Positions 43,452-55,708 of a stretch of DNA of 64,000 bases are shown one piece after another (position 1 is the first letter of the stretch; every line of letters starts with the position of its first letter). Source of the stretch: Saitoella complicata NRRL Y-17804 (taxonomy: Eukaryota; Ascomycota; Saitoellomycetes; Saitoellales; Saitoellaceae); assembly GCF_001661265.1 (NCBI RefSeq), contig NW_017566998.1:483627-547626 (forward strand), written 5' to 3'. A model generated the notes under the pieces. It was given only the letters and a program-made list of their open reading frames with translations, ran no database searches and had not been told where the DNA came from. The position numbers and the translations under genes were made by a program.

Positions 43452-46400
43452 TTACAAACGCCCCTCACTCTGCGGCACGGGCACAATCAACGTCTGCGGC
43501 CCCTTCACCTTCAACTTCTCCGCAGCCCAACTCCTCTGCCTCCGAACATGCTGCTGCAATTGCTGTACCACATCCACGAAATCCTGATCCAACAACGCAC
43601 TCGCAGCCGGTGCCAACGCCGTCACGATTCCCTCCATGTTCGCAAGGAAGACGAAGAGTCCCTGCATATCCATCAAGACGTCAAACACTCCGGAACCGGT
43701 ACGCGACGGTGGGAAGAGAGTTTTGCGGAGGATGTCAGAGTCGGATTTAGCGTCCTTCTCGTTCCAACCGTACTTCTCCACAACAGGCTGCAACAAATCC
43801 AGATCCATTCTCGCGAAATCCCTCAACACCTTCAGCCCAGCCTGTATCTCCTTCTCCGTCTGATGCTTCTCAATCAAACTCTCATACAACTCCACCAACG
43901 TGATATTCGTCTCAATCATCAACCCAATGAAATCCTCCAAGTGCCTCACACGATCCTCTTGTTCCAGACGTTTCTGCTCCTCCTCTTTGTTCTCCACCTT
44001 ATGGATCGCCGCCGAATGACGCTCGCGAGCATGGATCTTCACCTCACCCTCCTTGTCCTTGAACTTTTCAACGCGTACAGCACCACTCTTAAACGTCGGC
44101 TGCTTACTCACAAAATCCCACTCGTTGACCGTCAACTCATTCGCCGCCCTACTCCTCCCATCACTCGAATCCCAGTATCCATAATGAAACGGGACAAACA
44201 CCTGTCCCTTCGACATGTCGCCAACATTCGCCTTCAACTCAATCGCGCCACGGCGAGAGGTGACGAGACACATATCCCCATCCTCGATCTCAAGCCCCTT
44301 CGCATCCTCCTCATTGAGCTGGATATACGGCTCAGGCGCCGCCTCCCTCAAATGCCTCGCACGCGCAGTCTTGGTGCGAGTATGAAACATAAACACGTTC
44401 CTACCCGTGCTGAGTCGGAAGGGGTACTCTTCGTTCTGCACCTCCTCCTGCGGACGATACTCACACCCCTTGAAAATCGCGCGTCCGGCGGGGTTCATCG
44501 TCTTGTACTCACTCAAACTGACCGGTGTCCCAGTTTGTAGATCATGGCCCCAACTCTCCGCATGGTCGACATCGGTGGGGAATACGCCGTCGGTGTACAA
44601 TCTCTCCGTCCCAACCGGGTTCTCGTCATTACACGGCCACTGGATCCCGCTCCCACCCGTGAGCTTCTCATACGTCATAGCCGTATAATCACACGGACGT
44701 CCTTTGGTGCACTTCTTCCACGCCTCGAACGCTTCTTCCGGTTTGCTCCAATGCACCAACCTATCCCCATTCTTATCCCTAAAATCCATCCTCTTCGCAT
44801 AATCACACCAAATATCGAAATCAGACCTACACTCCCCCGGAGGATCAATAGCCTGATGCGACAAATGCACCGTACGATCGACATTCGTGAAACATCCCGT
44901 TTTCTCCGCCCAAATCGCAGCAGGCAAAACGACGTCCGCGATTTGTGCCGACTCGGTCATGAAACAGTCTTGCACGACAACGAACATGTCGGGTTTGGTC
45001 AACAACTTCCTCACCCTTTCCAAATCCGGCAACGACACGAGCGGATTCGTCCCCGAAATCCAAAACATCTTCATCTGGCCCATCTCGATAAAATGCAACA
45101 TATCCATGATATGCGTCGGCTGATTCCAATGCGGGAGTTTAATGAGATCGATATTCCAGTGATCGGCGAGGTCTTGCATGTGGTCTTTGTTCATGTTGTT
45201 ACGGAAACCAGGATATTCTCCATCACAGCCTGCTTCGCGGTTGTTTTGGGCGGTGGGTTGGCCGTTCATTTGGTAAACTCCGCAACCTGGTTTACCGATC
45301 ATGCCACGAAGGAGGTTGATGTTGTTAATCGCACATGCCGAGGCAGTAGCTTGGTTCGATTGATACACTCCCTGAAGAGCGGTGGACAACAACCTCGGCG
45401 TAGTACCTGTACGAGAGGATTCGTCAATACCGTGAAAGGTAGCAAGGTATCGCGCTTAGACCTACCAATAATCCTGGCCGCTTCCCTCAACTTCTCAACC
45501 GGCACCCCCGTAACCTCGCTCGTCCTCTCCAACGTCCACTTCCCCACAATCTTCCTCACATCATCAATCCCAATCGTATGTTTATTGACCCACTCCCAAT
45601 CGACCCATCCATTCTCGATTAGCTCCCTTTGCAAGCCGTTGAGGAGAGCGAGGTTTGTGCCGATGCGCGGGGCGAGGTGGACGGTTGCCTTTTTGGCGGT
45701 TTCGGAGAGGCGGGGGTCGATTACGATGATTTTCGGAGGGTTGGGGCCGGCGAGACGATCGAGGATTCGGGACCACAAGACGCTGTTGTTCGTGTTAGCC
45801 AGATACACAAGAGCGAGGAGGAGAAGGAAAGGGAGGAGGGTTACGTTTGGGTTGAAGACATGTTGTGTCCGACGAGCATGACACAGTCGGTGTAATCGAT
45901 ATCCGTGTACGAACCCGGTTGTCCATCCGAACCAAAGTTCTCGCGCATAGCCGCCGCCGCAGTCGCCGTACAAAGTCGCGTATTACCATCCCTGTTACAG
46001 TCCCGAATTAGCCCAACTGTCAAGTCCATCACATATCCCCGTCATGCAAACATACATATGCAACGTCCCCAACCCCGCCTTTCCAATGACAGCAAGCGTA
46101 TAATACTCCTCCAAGAACAACTGTCCAGAAGTATAGAACCCGATACCATGGGAGGTCAACTCCTTCTGTACCGCCTTTGTCTTCTCGACGATAAGACTCA
46201 TAGCCTCCTCCCACGAACTCCGCTCCAACTTCCCGTTCTTGCGAATGAGAGGGTAAAGTAACCGATCCTTCGAGTGATTCGCAATCCAGCCGTGCAAGCC
46301 CTTCGGTCCCAACCGGCCTTTATTGACACGATCACACCCGCGTCCCCTCACACCAACGATCTTGTTGCTTTTCACGCCGATATCCATACCACAGCCGTTC

Positions 46401-46636
46401 GAGCACAACACGCACGCGGACTGGACCCATTTCTCGGGTTTCTCGGTCCAGCGCTCGTCGATGCGTTCAGGCCATTCGATACCTTCGTTTGCGTTGTAGC
46501 CATTTCGCTCACCCCAGATATCCTTGATGGAGTCGCGGGATTGGTGGACGTCTTTCTCGGCTGGCTCGGGACGGGATGGCTCTATGGAGGAAGCTGGAGG
46601 GTGCTTCATGTCCTTGCCTTGGACGACTGGAGACAT
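43452..46636 (-). CDS. Molybdopterin oxidoreductase (nitrate reductase/formate dehydrogenase-like catalytic subunit)
   Basis: Exons 46636-46056, 45991-45845, 45782-45466, 45406-43452 (999 aa); joints give GTLH-M-DGNTRLC, SSTQT-VLWSR and RIIG-TTPRLL. N-terminal FeS motif Cys75-x2-Cys78-x3-Cys82, then RLGPKGLHGW where most relatives have a fourth Cys. DMSO-reductase-family core: AGLGTLH, CMLVGHN-type, IVIDPR, MIGKPGCGVYQMNGQPTAQNNREAG, NPLVSLPDLERV, DVVLPAAIWAEKTGCFTNVDRTVHL, and the C-terminal MoCo-binding domain (RNVFMFHTRTKTARARHL). An extra 200-residue helical extension ends the protein. Reaction is uncertain; resembles bacterial assimilatory-type enzymes, so horizontal origin is possible. 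Confidence 0.88.
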
Positions 46637-47375
46637 GTCGAATGATGTTGATATGTTCGAAGTCGTCGAGGAATCGCGGTGATCAGGTAATGGAGGGGAA
46701 GAAGGGTGCAATGGAGGAGCGAGGCGATCCAATAAGAAGAATGGAGTTTACGCGCATTTTTTGGTCAGTGGAGCCGAGGGATCGTCTGGAGTGCGGAGAA
46801 TACCGAGTGTTTACGTAGGTGGGTGCAGCGGCACATGTGCGCGTGGTGCGGATGAGACGGGCATCGTAAATGAGTCGATTAGAGAACGAAAATCAAGATC
46901 ATTTCAGCACCCTTTCAAGCGACGAAGCGAACTGCAAATTGCCAGGAGCCGGCCTCAAAATGAGTAGGCGAAACATTCGACCAGATCACGTGATCATGAT
47001 CGGACGGCCCGTGGATCTGCCTCACGTAAGGGTTATCGCCGCCTGCGATGTTGAGATATTCAGACGACATCGCCATTAGTGTTTCACGTCTGTCGTTTTC
47101 GACGCGCATGTTGTTTGCCCAGGAAGTTTCCCACGGGTAGCAATGTCGATGCGACGCATCACAGAGGAGTCAGCTGTAGGCAGTTGGAGCTTAATCACCA
47201 AGGAAGAAATGAAGTTCTTCAGAATGTAATGCCTTGCTGACAATGGTTCTCATGGCCCTATGACGTGTTACCTGCACCTTCATGCACGGCCCAGCTGACG
47301 AGCGGACATATGTCCACCGGCCCCACAACCGCGATCCCAATCAAACTTTCAGAACCACTTGATCCATCAATCAAA
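46637..47375. other. Divergent intergenic region
   Basis: 739 bp between the molybdoenzyme and vWA gene starts. Includes ATCACGTGATCATGAT near 46984-46999 (an E-box CACGTG). No gene accepted. Confidence 0.45.
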
Positions 47376-48746
47376 ATGGGACTCGCCTCTAAACTTGCAC
47401 TCCTCCAAGGAGGTATGAACGCTCTCAACCCCCAGAAACCACCTGCGCAGCAGGTCCACGTCCATGTTAACACTGCTCCAGCTCCCGGTTATGGACAACC
47501 GCCACAGCAGCAATCGCCCTACGGAGCTCCTCAGCAGGGCTACGGACAGCAGCAGCCTCAGCAGCCACCGTATGGACAGCAACCACCTCCGCCAAACTAC
47601 GGATCAAGGCCCCAGCAGCCTGCAGCTGGAGGAGCAGCGGCGGGGTATTATGGTGCACAGCAGGGTGGTCAACAGGGTGGATACGGCCAACCACCTCAGC
47701 AGCAGTACGGACAACAACAGCAGCATGGGTATGGGCAACCATCATACGGTGCTCCTCACACCCAACAGCAACAGCCGCCCTACGGTCAGCAACACCAGCA
47801 GCCAGGATACGGCGCCCCTCCTCAACCCTACGGCCAACAACCCGGAGGCTACGGTGGTGCTCCAGGAGGAGGTGATCCAGCTCTTGTGAACGCGATTCGC
47901 TCAACCCTCGAACACACCATCCAGGACCAGCGTCTCCAAGCATTCTACCCCCCCTCTCCCCAGACTGGCCACCAACTCTCCCAACTTGCATCACGCGCCG
48001 CCGGACGTTTACCAGAGCTGATCGCCAAGTGGAGAATTCCGAGAGAACTGGGTGTGGATCTGTGCAAGTTGGCGTTGTTTGATGTCGTGTTGTTTGTTGA
48101 TGATAGTGGGAGTATGGCGTTCGAGGAGAATGGAGAGCGGATTGATGATTTGAAGCTTATTTTGTCGCGGGTTGCTTTCGCCACGAGTTTATTCGATGAT
48201 GATGGAATTTCTGTGAGATTTTTCAACTCGAACGTCCACGGCGACCGGATCACGAGCGAGCAACAGGCTACGCAGCTCGTGTCTCAAATCAACTTTACAG
48301 GTCTCACACCCCTCGGCACTCAACTCAACGCCAAAGTCCTCGAACCGTTCGTTCTATCTCCAGCCCGCTCAAACACCCTCCGCAAACCCATCCTCGTCAT
48401 CACAATCACAGACGGAACCCCCCAGGGCGAACCCCACACAACAATCTTCACCACAATCTCTCACGCCTCCTCCACCCTCGCCCGAACCCGCTACGGTCCC
48501 GACGCACTATCTCTCATGTTCGGGCAGGTCGGGTCGGATTTGAAGGCGCGTCAGTTTCTGCAGGAGTTGGATGAGAATAGGGAGGTCGGGGGGTTGATTG
48601 ATGTCACGTCGAATTATGAGATGGAGGCGGAGCAAATGACGAGGAGTACGGGAGGGGGAGTTGTGTTGACGCCGGAGATGTGGTTGGTGAAGTTGTTGCT
48701 TGGGGCTGTTGATTCGAGTTATGACACGAGTGATGAGAGGAGGTAG
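47376..48746 (+). CDS. vWA-domain protein with prion-like Tyr/Gln/Gly/Pro-rich N-terminus
   Basis: Single exon, 456 aa from ATG 47376 (MGLASKLALLQGG, the usual start type in this fungal family); an in-frame ATG at 47310 is an alternative. Residues about 30-165 are repeats of YGQQ, PPYG and GYGAP types, a low-complexity prion-like region. A helical stretch (LVNAIRSTLEHTIQDQRLQAFYPP) leads to a von Willebrand A domain with a complete MIDAS: DDSGSM, TPLGT and TITDGTPQGE. The end (STGGGVVLTPEMWLVKLLLGAVDSSYD) is conserved in homologues. Probably cytoplasmic; molecular role unknown. Confidence 0.87.
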   Translation: MGLASKLALLQGGMNALNPQKPPAQQVHVHVNTAPAPGYGQPPQQQSPYGAPQQGYGQQQPQQPPYGQQPPPPNYGSRPQQPAAGGAAAGYYGAQQGGQQGGYGQPPQQQYGQQQQHGYGQPSYGAPHTQQQQPPYGQQHQQPGYGAPPQPYGQQPGGYGGAPGGGDPALVNAIRSTLEHTIQDQRLQAFYPPSPQTGHQLSQLASRAAGRLPELIAKWRIPRELGVDLCKLALFDVVLFVDDSGSMAFEENGERIDDLKLILSRVAFATSLFDDDGISVRFFNSNVHGDRITSEQQATQLVSQINFTGLTPLGTQLNAKVLEPFVLSPARSNTLRKPILVITITDGTPQGEPHTTIFTTISHASSTLARTRYGPDALSLMFGQVGSDLKARQFLQELDENREVGGLIDVTSNYEMEAEQMTRSTGGGVVLTPEMWLVKLLLGAVDSSYDTSDERR

Positions 48747-49167
48747 CGGGATGTCAAGGGGAGGGAGGAGGTGGTGTGAGATAGATTTACCTGAGTATAC
48801 CATCAATATAAATCCCTTTGCCTAAACTCATAGCACCGCTGATCCCAAGGACTGGGCAGCTGGATCCAGGAACATGCATGAGCCGACACACCCGACATCC
48901 CCACCTTTAACCCCGCACTAATAACACGAACGAAATGAGAAGGACATGTGCGCAGTCCCCGGTGACATGTATCCGCGGCGGGGCCGATGCGCGTGTACGA
49001 TGAGGAGACTGACAGCCATCGTCGGCCGCGGCCGCGGTGGGGACGGACGCGGTACCGGTATATATAGTATATATGACTTGCGGTAATCCTTCATGCTTTA
49101 TCCCGTAACTAATCAAGACTCCGATTCACTCCCCAACATCACTACTGTCCTCTCATCCCCATCCACC
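48747..49167. promoter_or_regulatory. Intergenic region with TATA-like element upstream of CoA-ligase gene
   Basis: 421 bp. TATATATAGTATATAT at about 49059-49074 lies 100 bp before the start codon. GC-rich NotI-like palindrome (GGCCGCGGCCGCGG) at about 49024-49037. Confidence 0.5.
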
Positions 49168-51139
49168 ATGCCCGTTTTCGACAGCCCCTACACGATCCCC
49201 GACGGCGTCCCCCGCGACGTGAGCATCTGGCACTACCTCTTCGATCCCACCCATCCATCCTACTGCCACCGCCCCACCCACTCCACCTCCACAACCTCCT
49301 TCATCGACGGCACGACCGGCGAATCCCTCACCTACGACCAAGTCCGCTCCCACTGCGAGACTGTCTCCACCGTCCTCGCCACCGATTACGGTATGGGAAG
49401 AGGCGACGTCGCGTGCTTGTTTGGGAGAAACACGTTGTGGTATCCGATTGCGTTGTGGAGTACGCTCAGGGTTGGTGGAGTCATTAGTGGTGCGAGTCCG
49501 GCGTATACGGTGGGTGAGATGACCTACGCGCTCAAAACCGCCGGTGCGAAGTTCATCTTCACCACACCCGAATCACTCCCCGTCGCGCTCGAAGCCGCTT
49601 CCGCTGCCGGTGTCGCCAAGGATCATATCTTCCTTCTCGAGGGGAGTGGAGAGGGAACGAGTCACCTCACCGTCGAGGGCCTCATTAAGAAAGGTGAAGG
49701 ACGGAAGATCGTCGGACCTTGGACCATCCCGAAAAACAGCTCGAACGACAAAGAACTCGGATTCCTTTCCTTCTCATCCGGCACAACCGGTCTCCCGAAA
49801 GGCGTGATGATATCCCACGGTAACGTAATCGGACAATCCCGTCAAATGCGATTCATGAACAAGACCGTCGAGGGGGAGAGTGTGGTCGGGTGTCTTCCCC
49901 TCTTTCATAGTATGTCGTCACTGCTTTCCGCGGGGTATGCGTGGTGTGTGCTGATTTGTTGATGGTAGTTACGGGGTTGGTGCAGTTGTTGCATGTTCCC
50001 GTCCAGGACAGCTTCCCCGTGGTTATGATGCCGTCGTTCGAGATGAAGTCTTTCCTTGATATCGTGACGAAGTACAAAGTCACGAATCTTATGCTCGTTC
50101 CGCGTACGTGCTCCCCCTCTTCCTCTCCTCTCACTCACTCCTCCGTGTCGAAGACGGAGTACTGACACCACGTTCATAGCGATCATGATCCGTCTCGCTC
50201 GCGACCCAATCGTGAACAGGTACGACCTCTCCTTCGTGAAACGCTTCCAAAGTGGTGCGGCGCCGTTGAGTGAAGAGATCATCTCTATCTTCCGGAAACG
50301 GTGGCCGAAGGCTGGGTTGTGGCAAGGATGTACGTACTCTCCATTCCCCATCATCTCGCGTTGCAAGTGCTGACGATGGAGCCGCGTAGACGGAATGACA
50401 GAAACAACCTCCTGCGTAACCTCCGTCCCAACCTGGCACCAACTGCCCCCAACCCCAGCTGACGGCTCCGTCGGGCACCTCTGCCCCGACACATCTATCA
50501 AGATCATCTCTGAAGATGGACAGGAATTAGGTCACGATCAGCCGGGCGAGTTGTGGGTGAGGGGACCACAAGTCGTAATGGGATACCTCAACAACGAGAA
50601 AGCCAATCGGGAGACTTGGGTTGATGGGTGGATGCGTACCGGGGATCAGGCGGAGATAAGTAGTCAGGGTGGATGGGTGTTCATTCGGGATCGGATTAAG
50701 GACATGATCAAGGTGCATCTGAAAAGATACGCAACCTCGTCGTTGATAAGATCGCTAATCTTTTGGTGTGTAGGTCAAAGGCGTCGCTGTCGCTCCGGCC
50801 GAGTTGGAGGATTTGTTGCTTGGGCACCCACTTGTTGAGGATTGTGCCGTGACTGGTGTCCCGGACGATTACGCCGGTGAACTTCCCCGCGCATTCATCC
50901 GACTGACTTCCTCGGCCGCCTCTTCCTCCACTCCCTCTGACCACGAACGCACCCTCATCAAATACGTCGAAGAGAAGAAGAGTCGGCCGAAGCATTTGAG
51001 GGGTGGAGTCATCTTCGTGGACGAAATCCCGAAGAGTGCGAGTGGGAAGATCTTGAAGCGTGTTTTGAGGGATAAGTATGCCGATGTTCCGGTGAAGCAG
51101 AGGGTTGAGGAGGGTGTTGCGGAGAAGGCGAAGTTGTAG
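49168..51139 (+). CDS. Peroxisomal acyl/aryl-CoA ligase (4-coumarate:CoA ligase-like, ANL superfamily)
   Basis: Exons 49168-49909, 49969-50103, 50180-50329, 50390-50712, 50774-51139 (571 aa). ANL motifs in order: P-loop FSSGTTGLPKGVMISH, LPLFHITGLVQ, YGMTETTSC (A5), GELWVRGPQVVMGYL, TGDQAEISSQGGWVFIRDRIKDMIKVKG (A7-A8), and PKSASGKILKR with the catalytic Lys (A10). It adenylates a carboxylate and transfers it to CoA. The C-terminus AKL fits the PTS1 peroxisomal signal. Likely substrates are phenylpropanoid or medium-chain acids; unresolved. All four introns are 59-76 bp and in consistent phase. Confidence 0.93.
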
Positions 51140-53697
51140 GTGGTAACCGGATTGGGGTTCACCGGATCCGGGGAGGGAGGAAAGGAGAGGAGGGATGGGG
51201 CGGGTTGGTTGCTTGTGAATGTGAGGATCTCGTATATTATAAGTTGAACGGACGATCGGAAACATCGCGGCTTTTAAAGTAAATTCTAGGCGGCATCGCT
51301 ACCGTGGCCGTTCTTTCACCCAGCTGCTGGCGTACGCGCATACATGCTATGCGATGTTGTTTTTGTGTGTAGATGATAAAGGACTGTCCATGAATAGTCA
51401 ATCCGTTACGTACAAGTCTAGTCCATTCAAGGTAATTACAGTTCCATGTAGGCCACTCGACGTCAGTGTATCGCAAGGTGAGGAGTTACCTGCACAACCT
51501 ATACCTATGTATTGCAATTGACTCGATGAGCACCCAAAGTGCAAGGAGTGCTGGACTTGCCCGCAGTTGTACAAGAGCGCATACAATGAAGTTGTTTATA
51601 AGATTTTGTCCGTTCATATGCCTATGCATGTGTACCGAAAGCCAGTGCTACCTAGCTGTACGACGCACCCGTGACCTTACCTTAACGATGCCGAAACCAG
51701 TCGACAGCTCAGCCTTTTCCGTATAGACGGAGATGGTTAAACCGCCGACGAGCAACAGCCTCGTCCCTGCCACCAAGTGACAGGTCCTCTCTCTGAACAG
51801 GCCCTCTTTCCACCCTGGCAATAGCTGTACGGCACAAACCACTGAGGGCTCCACCGCTAACCTTCACCATCCTGCAAGAGCTTTTATGAGGTGCTACACA
51901 CATGCAAAACGCAATTCGCAGAGCACTACTTGTAACGCGGAAGCTTTAGGTATGAACGCAGACAGGAGACCTCTGAGGACCTCTCCACCATGTGCCATAC
52001 CATATGCACCCACCACAAGGGGGGACAGCTCAGTCAATCCGACGGAGTGTAAACCTCTGCGCGAAACCTCTGAGGATTTCAGTACACAATTTGCTACACT
52101 CTCAGAAAAGACGGCCGTTAGCAATCGTAGATCCACACTGAGCGACGCTGGCAGTAGCCATCTGCGCGATAGCCTGACAAGAGTCAGACCATGAGCAAAG
52201 GCCAAGCAACATCGGTAGTGCTTGCTCACAGTGGTACCAAGGTACCACCAAGGAGCTGGAAGTGTTGGGTTGTGGAGAGAAACCAAACCGGGCGCTCGTC
52301 CGATCTTTGTAGAAAACTGTTCTACGCTAACGATTCTTAGCCTCGCGCAGCCTGCGGTTGGGCCGGATTCGGTCTGGCAATGAACCGCGCGAGTCTTTGG
52401 CTCTCGAAAAATCATTGTCGCTCATCATACACTTATGAAGGACGTGAATGATCTCTTCTCTATTCAACTAGCTTTGCCTTGCTCATGCATCCATCTTGGC
52501 GAGCGGTACACGCAACCCACCGTGCCTGGTGTGCCGTCGTGACGAATCCGGCGGTGCGCGGTTGTGACGAACAGACGTCGTGGGGAAGCAAACTGTATCG
52601 ATAATCCTGGATTGCATCTACGACTGGACATATCGAAGAGAAGAGGAAGAGAATTGCTACCGCTCTGACGTACACCAGCAAGCATGTCAGACCGATGGAG
52701 GCAAAGCGTGGATATCAAATGTCCTGAGACGTTAATGAAGAGAAATCAACAGTAGCAACGAGATGATCAGGTTTAACGACATGACCATTAGTAGCTACGT
52801 CCCTTGGGAATGAGTGCAAAGTCGCGATGAAGATCAACACGCAACTGGGAGCATGACCCTGGCAGGAAACCCCAAGAGGGGTCATAAGACCACGACGCGA
52901 GCTGAACCAGAGAGCTGGAAAAGAGGAGAGAAGACGTCTGACGCACCTGTAAGACCCAGGTGGAGGGGAAGAGGAAGAGAAGAGAGGAGAGAGGTAAGAA
53001 TCGACGAGGGCCGAAGACTTACCACATAGACCATAACGCAACAAGGGTGGCATGGCCAGCATTTTTATCAAAGGTAGGTCCTGAACAGATAGTCTAAGCT
53101 GACGGAAGAAGTTGGATAAGGACTAATATTCCACCTCGATTGACGACTCCGCCTCGGCTAAGGATCGTGATCAGAGAAGCATATTCGGGTAAGCTGCATT
53201 TTAAAGGTTCAATAATGCAGTCTTGTGCTATGGCACACGTTGCGCAACGGATATTTTGTCACTTACGCACTTGTGCAACTAAGGCTCTTGCGCAACAGCG
53301 CACAACAGCAGCGATGACCGTACGTGACTACGTAGGGAGTACGAGGCCATGGAAGTACAATGATGAGGGAGCGGCTTAGTCTGAATCGATGAGAGAACCA
53401 GGGACGGCATAGACTGGTCACGAAGCCTGCGGCAGATCTCACCACGGACATGGTGTTTTATGACCATCTATACCCACCAAGACGAGAGTATATCCTGAAA
53501 TCCCACGGTGCTGTGAATAAGGTTGCGCCGATTTGAACCCCTTGCAGCGGTGAAGCGCGGACCGGCGACCCCCGCATCTGCAACGCCCAATATGCTCAGA
53601 TCAGGCGACAAACCTCAGCTCCGCCAAATGCCACATATGAGTTGATATTCCATTTCAGTTACATCGATTGAGAAACCAGCAGCTTCGAAGACGATCA
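51140..53697. other. Gene desert, 2.6 kb
   Basis: Many short frames, none natural-looking for more than a few dozen codons. A small inverted repeat TGGTACC-AA-GGTACCA lies near 52230. No gene, tRNA or repeat family recognised. The right end holds the regulator's promoter. Confidence 0.45.
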
Positions 53698-55708
53698 ATG
53701 CCTCGCAAAAGAAACAAGAATGATGGTCCCGCCTTGACTCGCTCCCGCAATGGCTGCCAAACCTGCCGCGATCGCCATGTCAAATGCGACGAAACTCGGC
53801 CGATTTGCTTACAATGTCAGACGAAGAAACTGGAGTGCAAGATCTTGAGAGTGCAGTTGAGATGGGAAGAGGAGATGGTGGAGAAGGGTTTGACCTTTGG
53901 GCGGGAAGGTGTTTGGACAAAGAGTAAGAGTGGTAGAAGGGTGCGTGTGCCGACGAGAGTTACGGACAGCGAGATGAGAGGTACAGGTGTACGATACGCC
54001 GACTACTACTTTATCAACAACACCGTCCATGACTTCACCGAGATCTCCAGTGCGATAGTCTGCGATGAAGACGACAACGGATCAACCTTTGGCAGCATCG
54101 CATCATTGGCCTCGAGGATGACGGGAGCTTTCGATCCCGCAGCTCTTCCCGTACTCCTTGCCCACGCCGGCTTTTCTTTACCTTCAGTCTCCGGCGATGG
54201 CCAGTTCTCCCCATCGCCACTGTCACCTTTGCTTCAGGGCCAAAACGTACCAGCTCTCTCGCCTCTCCTGCACCCAATTCAGTTTAACCATACCTTCTCT
54301 CAGACCGACTCCCACCTACTCAACTACTACATCTCATCACTGTGCCCGCTTACGTCGCTTACGTCGTCATCGCCCTTCCAGACGTTGATCATACCGCTCG
54401 CCCTCTTCAGCGGATCAAGTCACATGATGCATAGTTTGTTAGGCTTAGCCGCGTCGCACCTGGCGAGGATCGAAGGCGGAAACACTGGTTGGAAGGAGAA
54501 AGCATTGAAGCACAAGGGACTGGCAGTGGCAGGTTTACGCAAACGGTTGAGCGAAGGCGGTGAGCAAGCGGTAGTGGAGGGTGAGTCATTGGTTACGATG
54601 ATGATGATGTGTCTATCCGAGGTACAACGACCCTAGTATGGTAAGATCTCACGCGACTGACAAATGGTTTTTACAGATCGCTAGCGACTGCGACGAAAAA
54701 TGGGTAGTTCATCTTCGCGGCGCCAAGCAAGTCATCGCCCTTCGCCGTCAACTTCTTGCTGCACGCAGAAGGTCCTCGTCAACGCTGATCACCAATCTTG
54801 ACTTTGACGACCCCGTCGTAGTTGAGGAAGGGAACCCGGTCATCGACTTTGCGCATAAGTTCTTCGCCTTTCAGGACGTTATTGGGCGTACGGCGTGCGG
54901 GGAAGTCCCGTTGTTCACGATGGAGCACTGGCGAAAACCTGGCGTGGATAATGCTGACGATCTGACTACGATTGATCCATGGATGGGATGTTCTCGTGAG
55001 CTAGTCAGCATCTTAAGCGAGATCACCGAGTTGACGAGGTGGAAAGCTCAGGTATGCGCCGCTCTAACAAAACTCTGCGTTTGTCCCACTGACGGTATTA
55101 CCCAGTCCTCCGCTACGCCCAACACAATCGCACACCCTCTCCTCAGTCGCACCCAAGACCTCGAATCGCGCCTCTCTACCCTGCACCAACATCCTCCAAC
55201 ATTCACAGCCCCGTCTGAAATCCCTACCCTACTCCTCGCAGCAAAGCTCAAACGTCTTGCAGCCGTCGTGTTCCTCAATTGTGCACTCCGCGATGCCGCA
55301 CCATCTACCCCGCAAATCCGACCGTATATCCACGAGATCCTATCCGGCGTGCAACTCCTCATCGAACTTGGAACCTACGCGGGGTTAATATGGCCTGTGT
55401 TCGTGGCGGCCGTTGAGCTCGACCCGCTCGAGGACTTCTACTCTCCCACAAAGCCTTCATCAATAACCATTAGTGACGGGCTTTCGGACATAGGCGGCCG
55501 TCGCTTCGTCCTGAAAGTCTTCGCCGAAATGGAACGCCACACCCTCGCCAACGTCGCCCGCGCCCGCGGTATCGTAAAGAGAGTCTGGAAAGCAAGGGAT
55601 ATGGAGCTGGATGAGACTGGCACGACCGCGGGGCGCAATGCCGAGAGAAGGGGGAATGATTGGGAGAGGTTCGTCGCGCCGATTAGTGGGAACATATCGC
55701 TGGCGTGA
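53698..55708 (+). CDS. Zn2Cys6 (Gal4-type) transcription factor with fungal_trans_2-like domain
   Basis: Modelled as exons 53698-54621, 54677-55051, 55106-55708 (633 aa). The zinc cluster begins at Cys20 with spacing C-x2-C-x6-C-x6-C-x2-C-x6-C (CQTCRDRHVKC...CLQC), preceded by basic MPRKRNKN. The remaining sequence (DSHLLNYYISSLCPL, HMMHSLLGLAASHLAR, GLAVAGLRKRLSEGG, MMMCLSEIASDCDEKWVVHLRGAKQVI) is the ACR-type regulatory domain. Intron 2 (54 bp, GTATGC...CCCAG) has no stop and is a multiple of three, so it could be retained, adding 18 residues. Subtelomeric position near OPT and oxidase genes suggests a pathway regulator, unproven. Confidence 0.9.

Noticed and set aside
44544-45881. 445-codon plus-strand open frame
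   Set aside because: Antisense shadow of the molybdoenzyme exons, crosses its introns, Arg/Leu-rich and without motifs.
52228-52246. TGGTACC inverted repeat as transposon terminus or attachment site
   Set aside because: Too short, no partner copy or coding sequence nearby.
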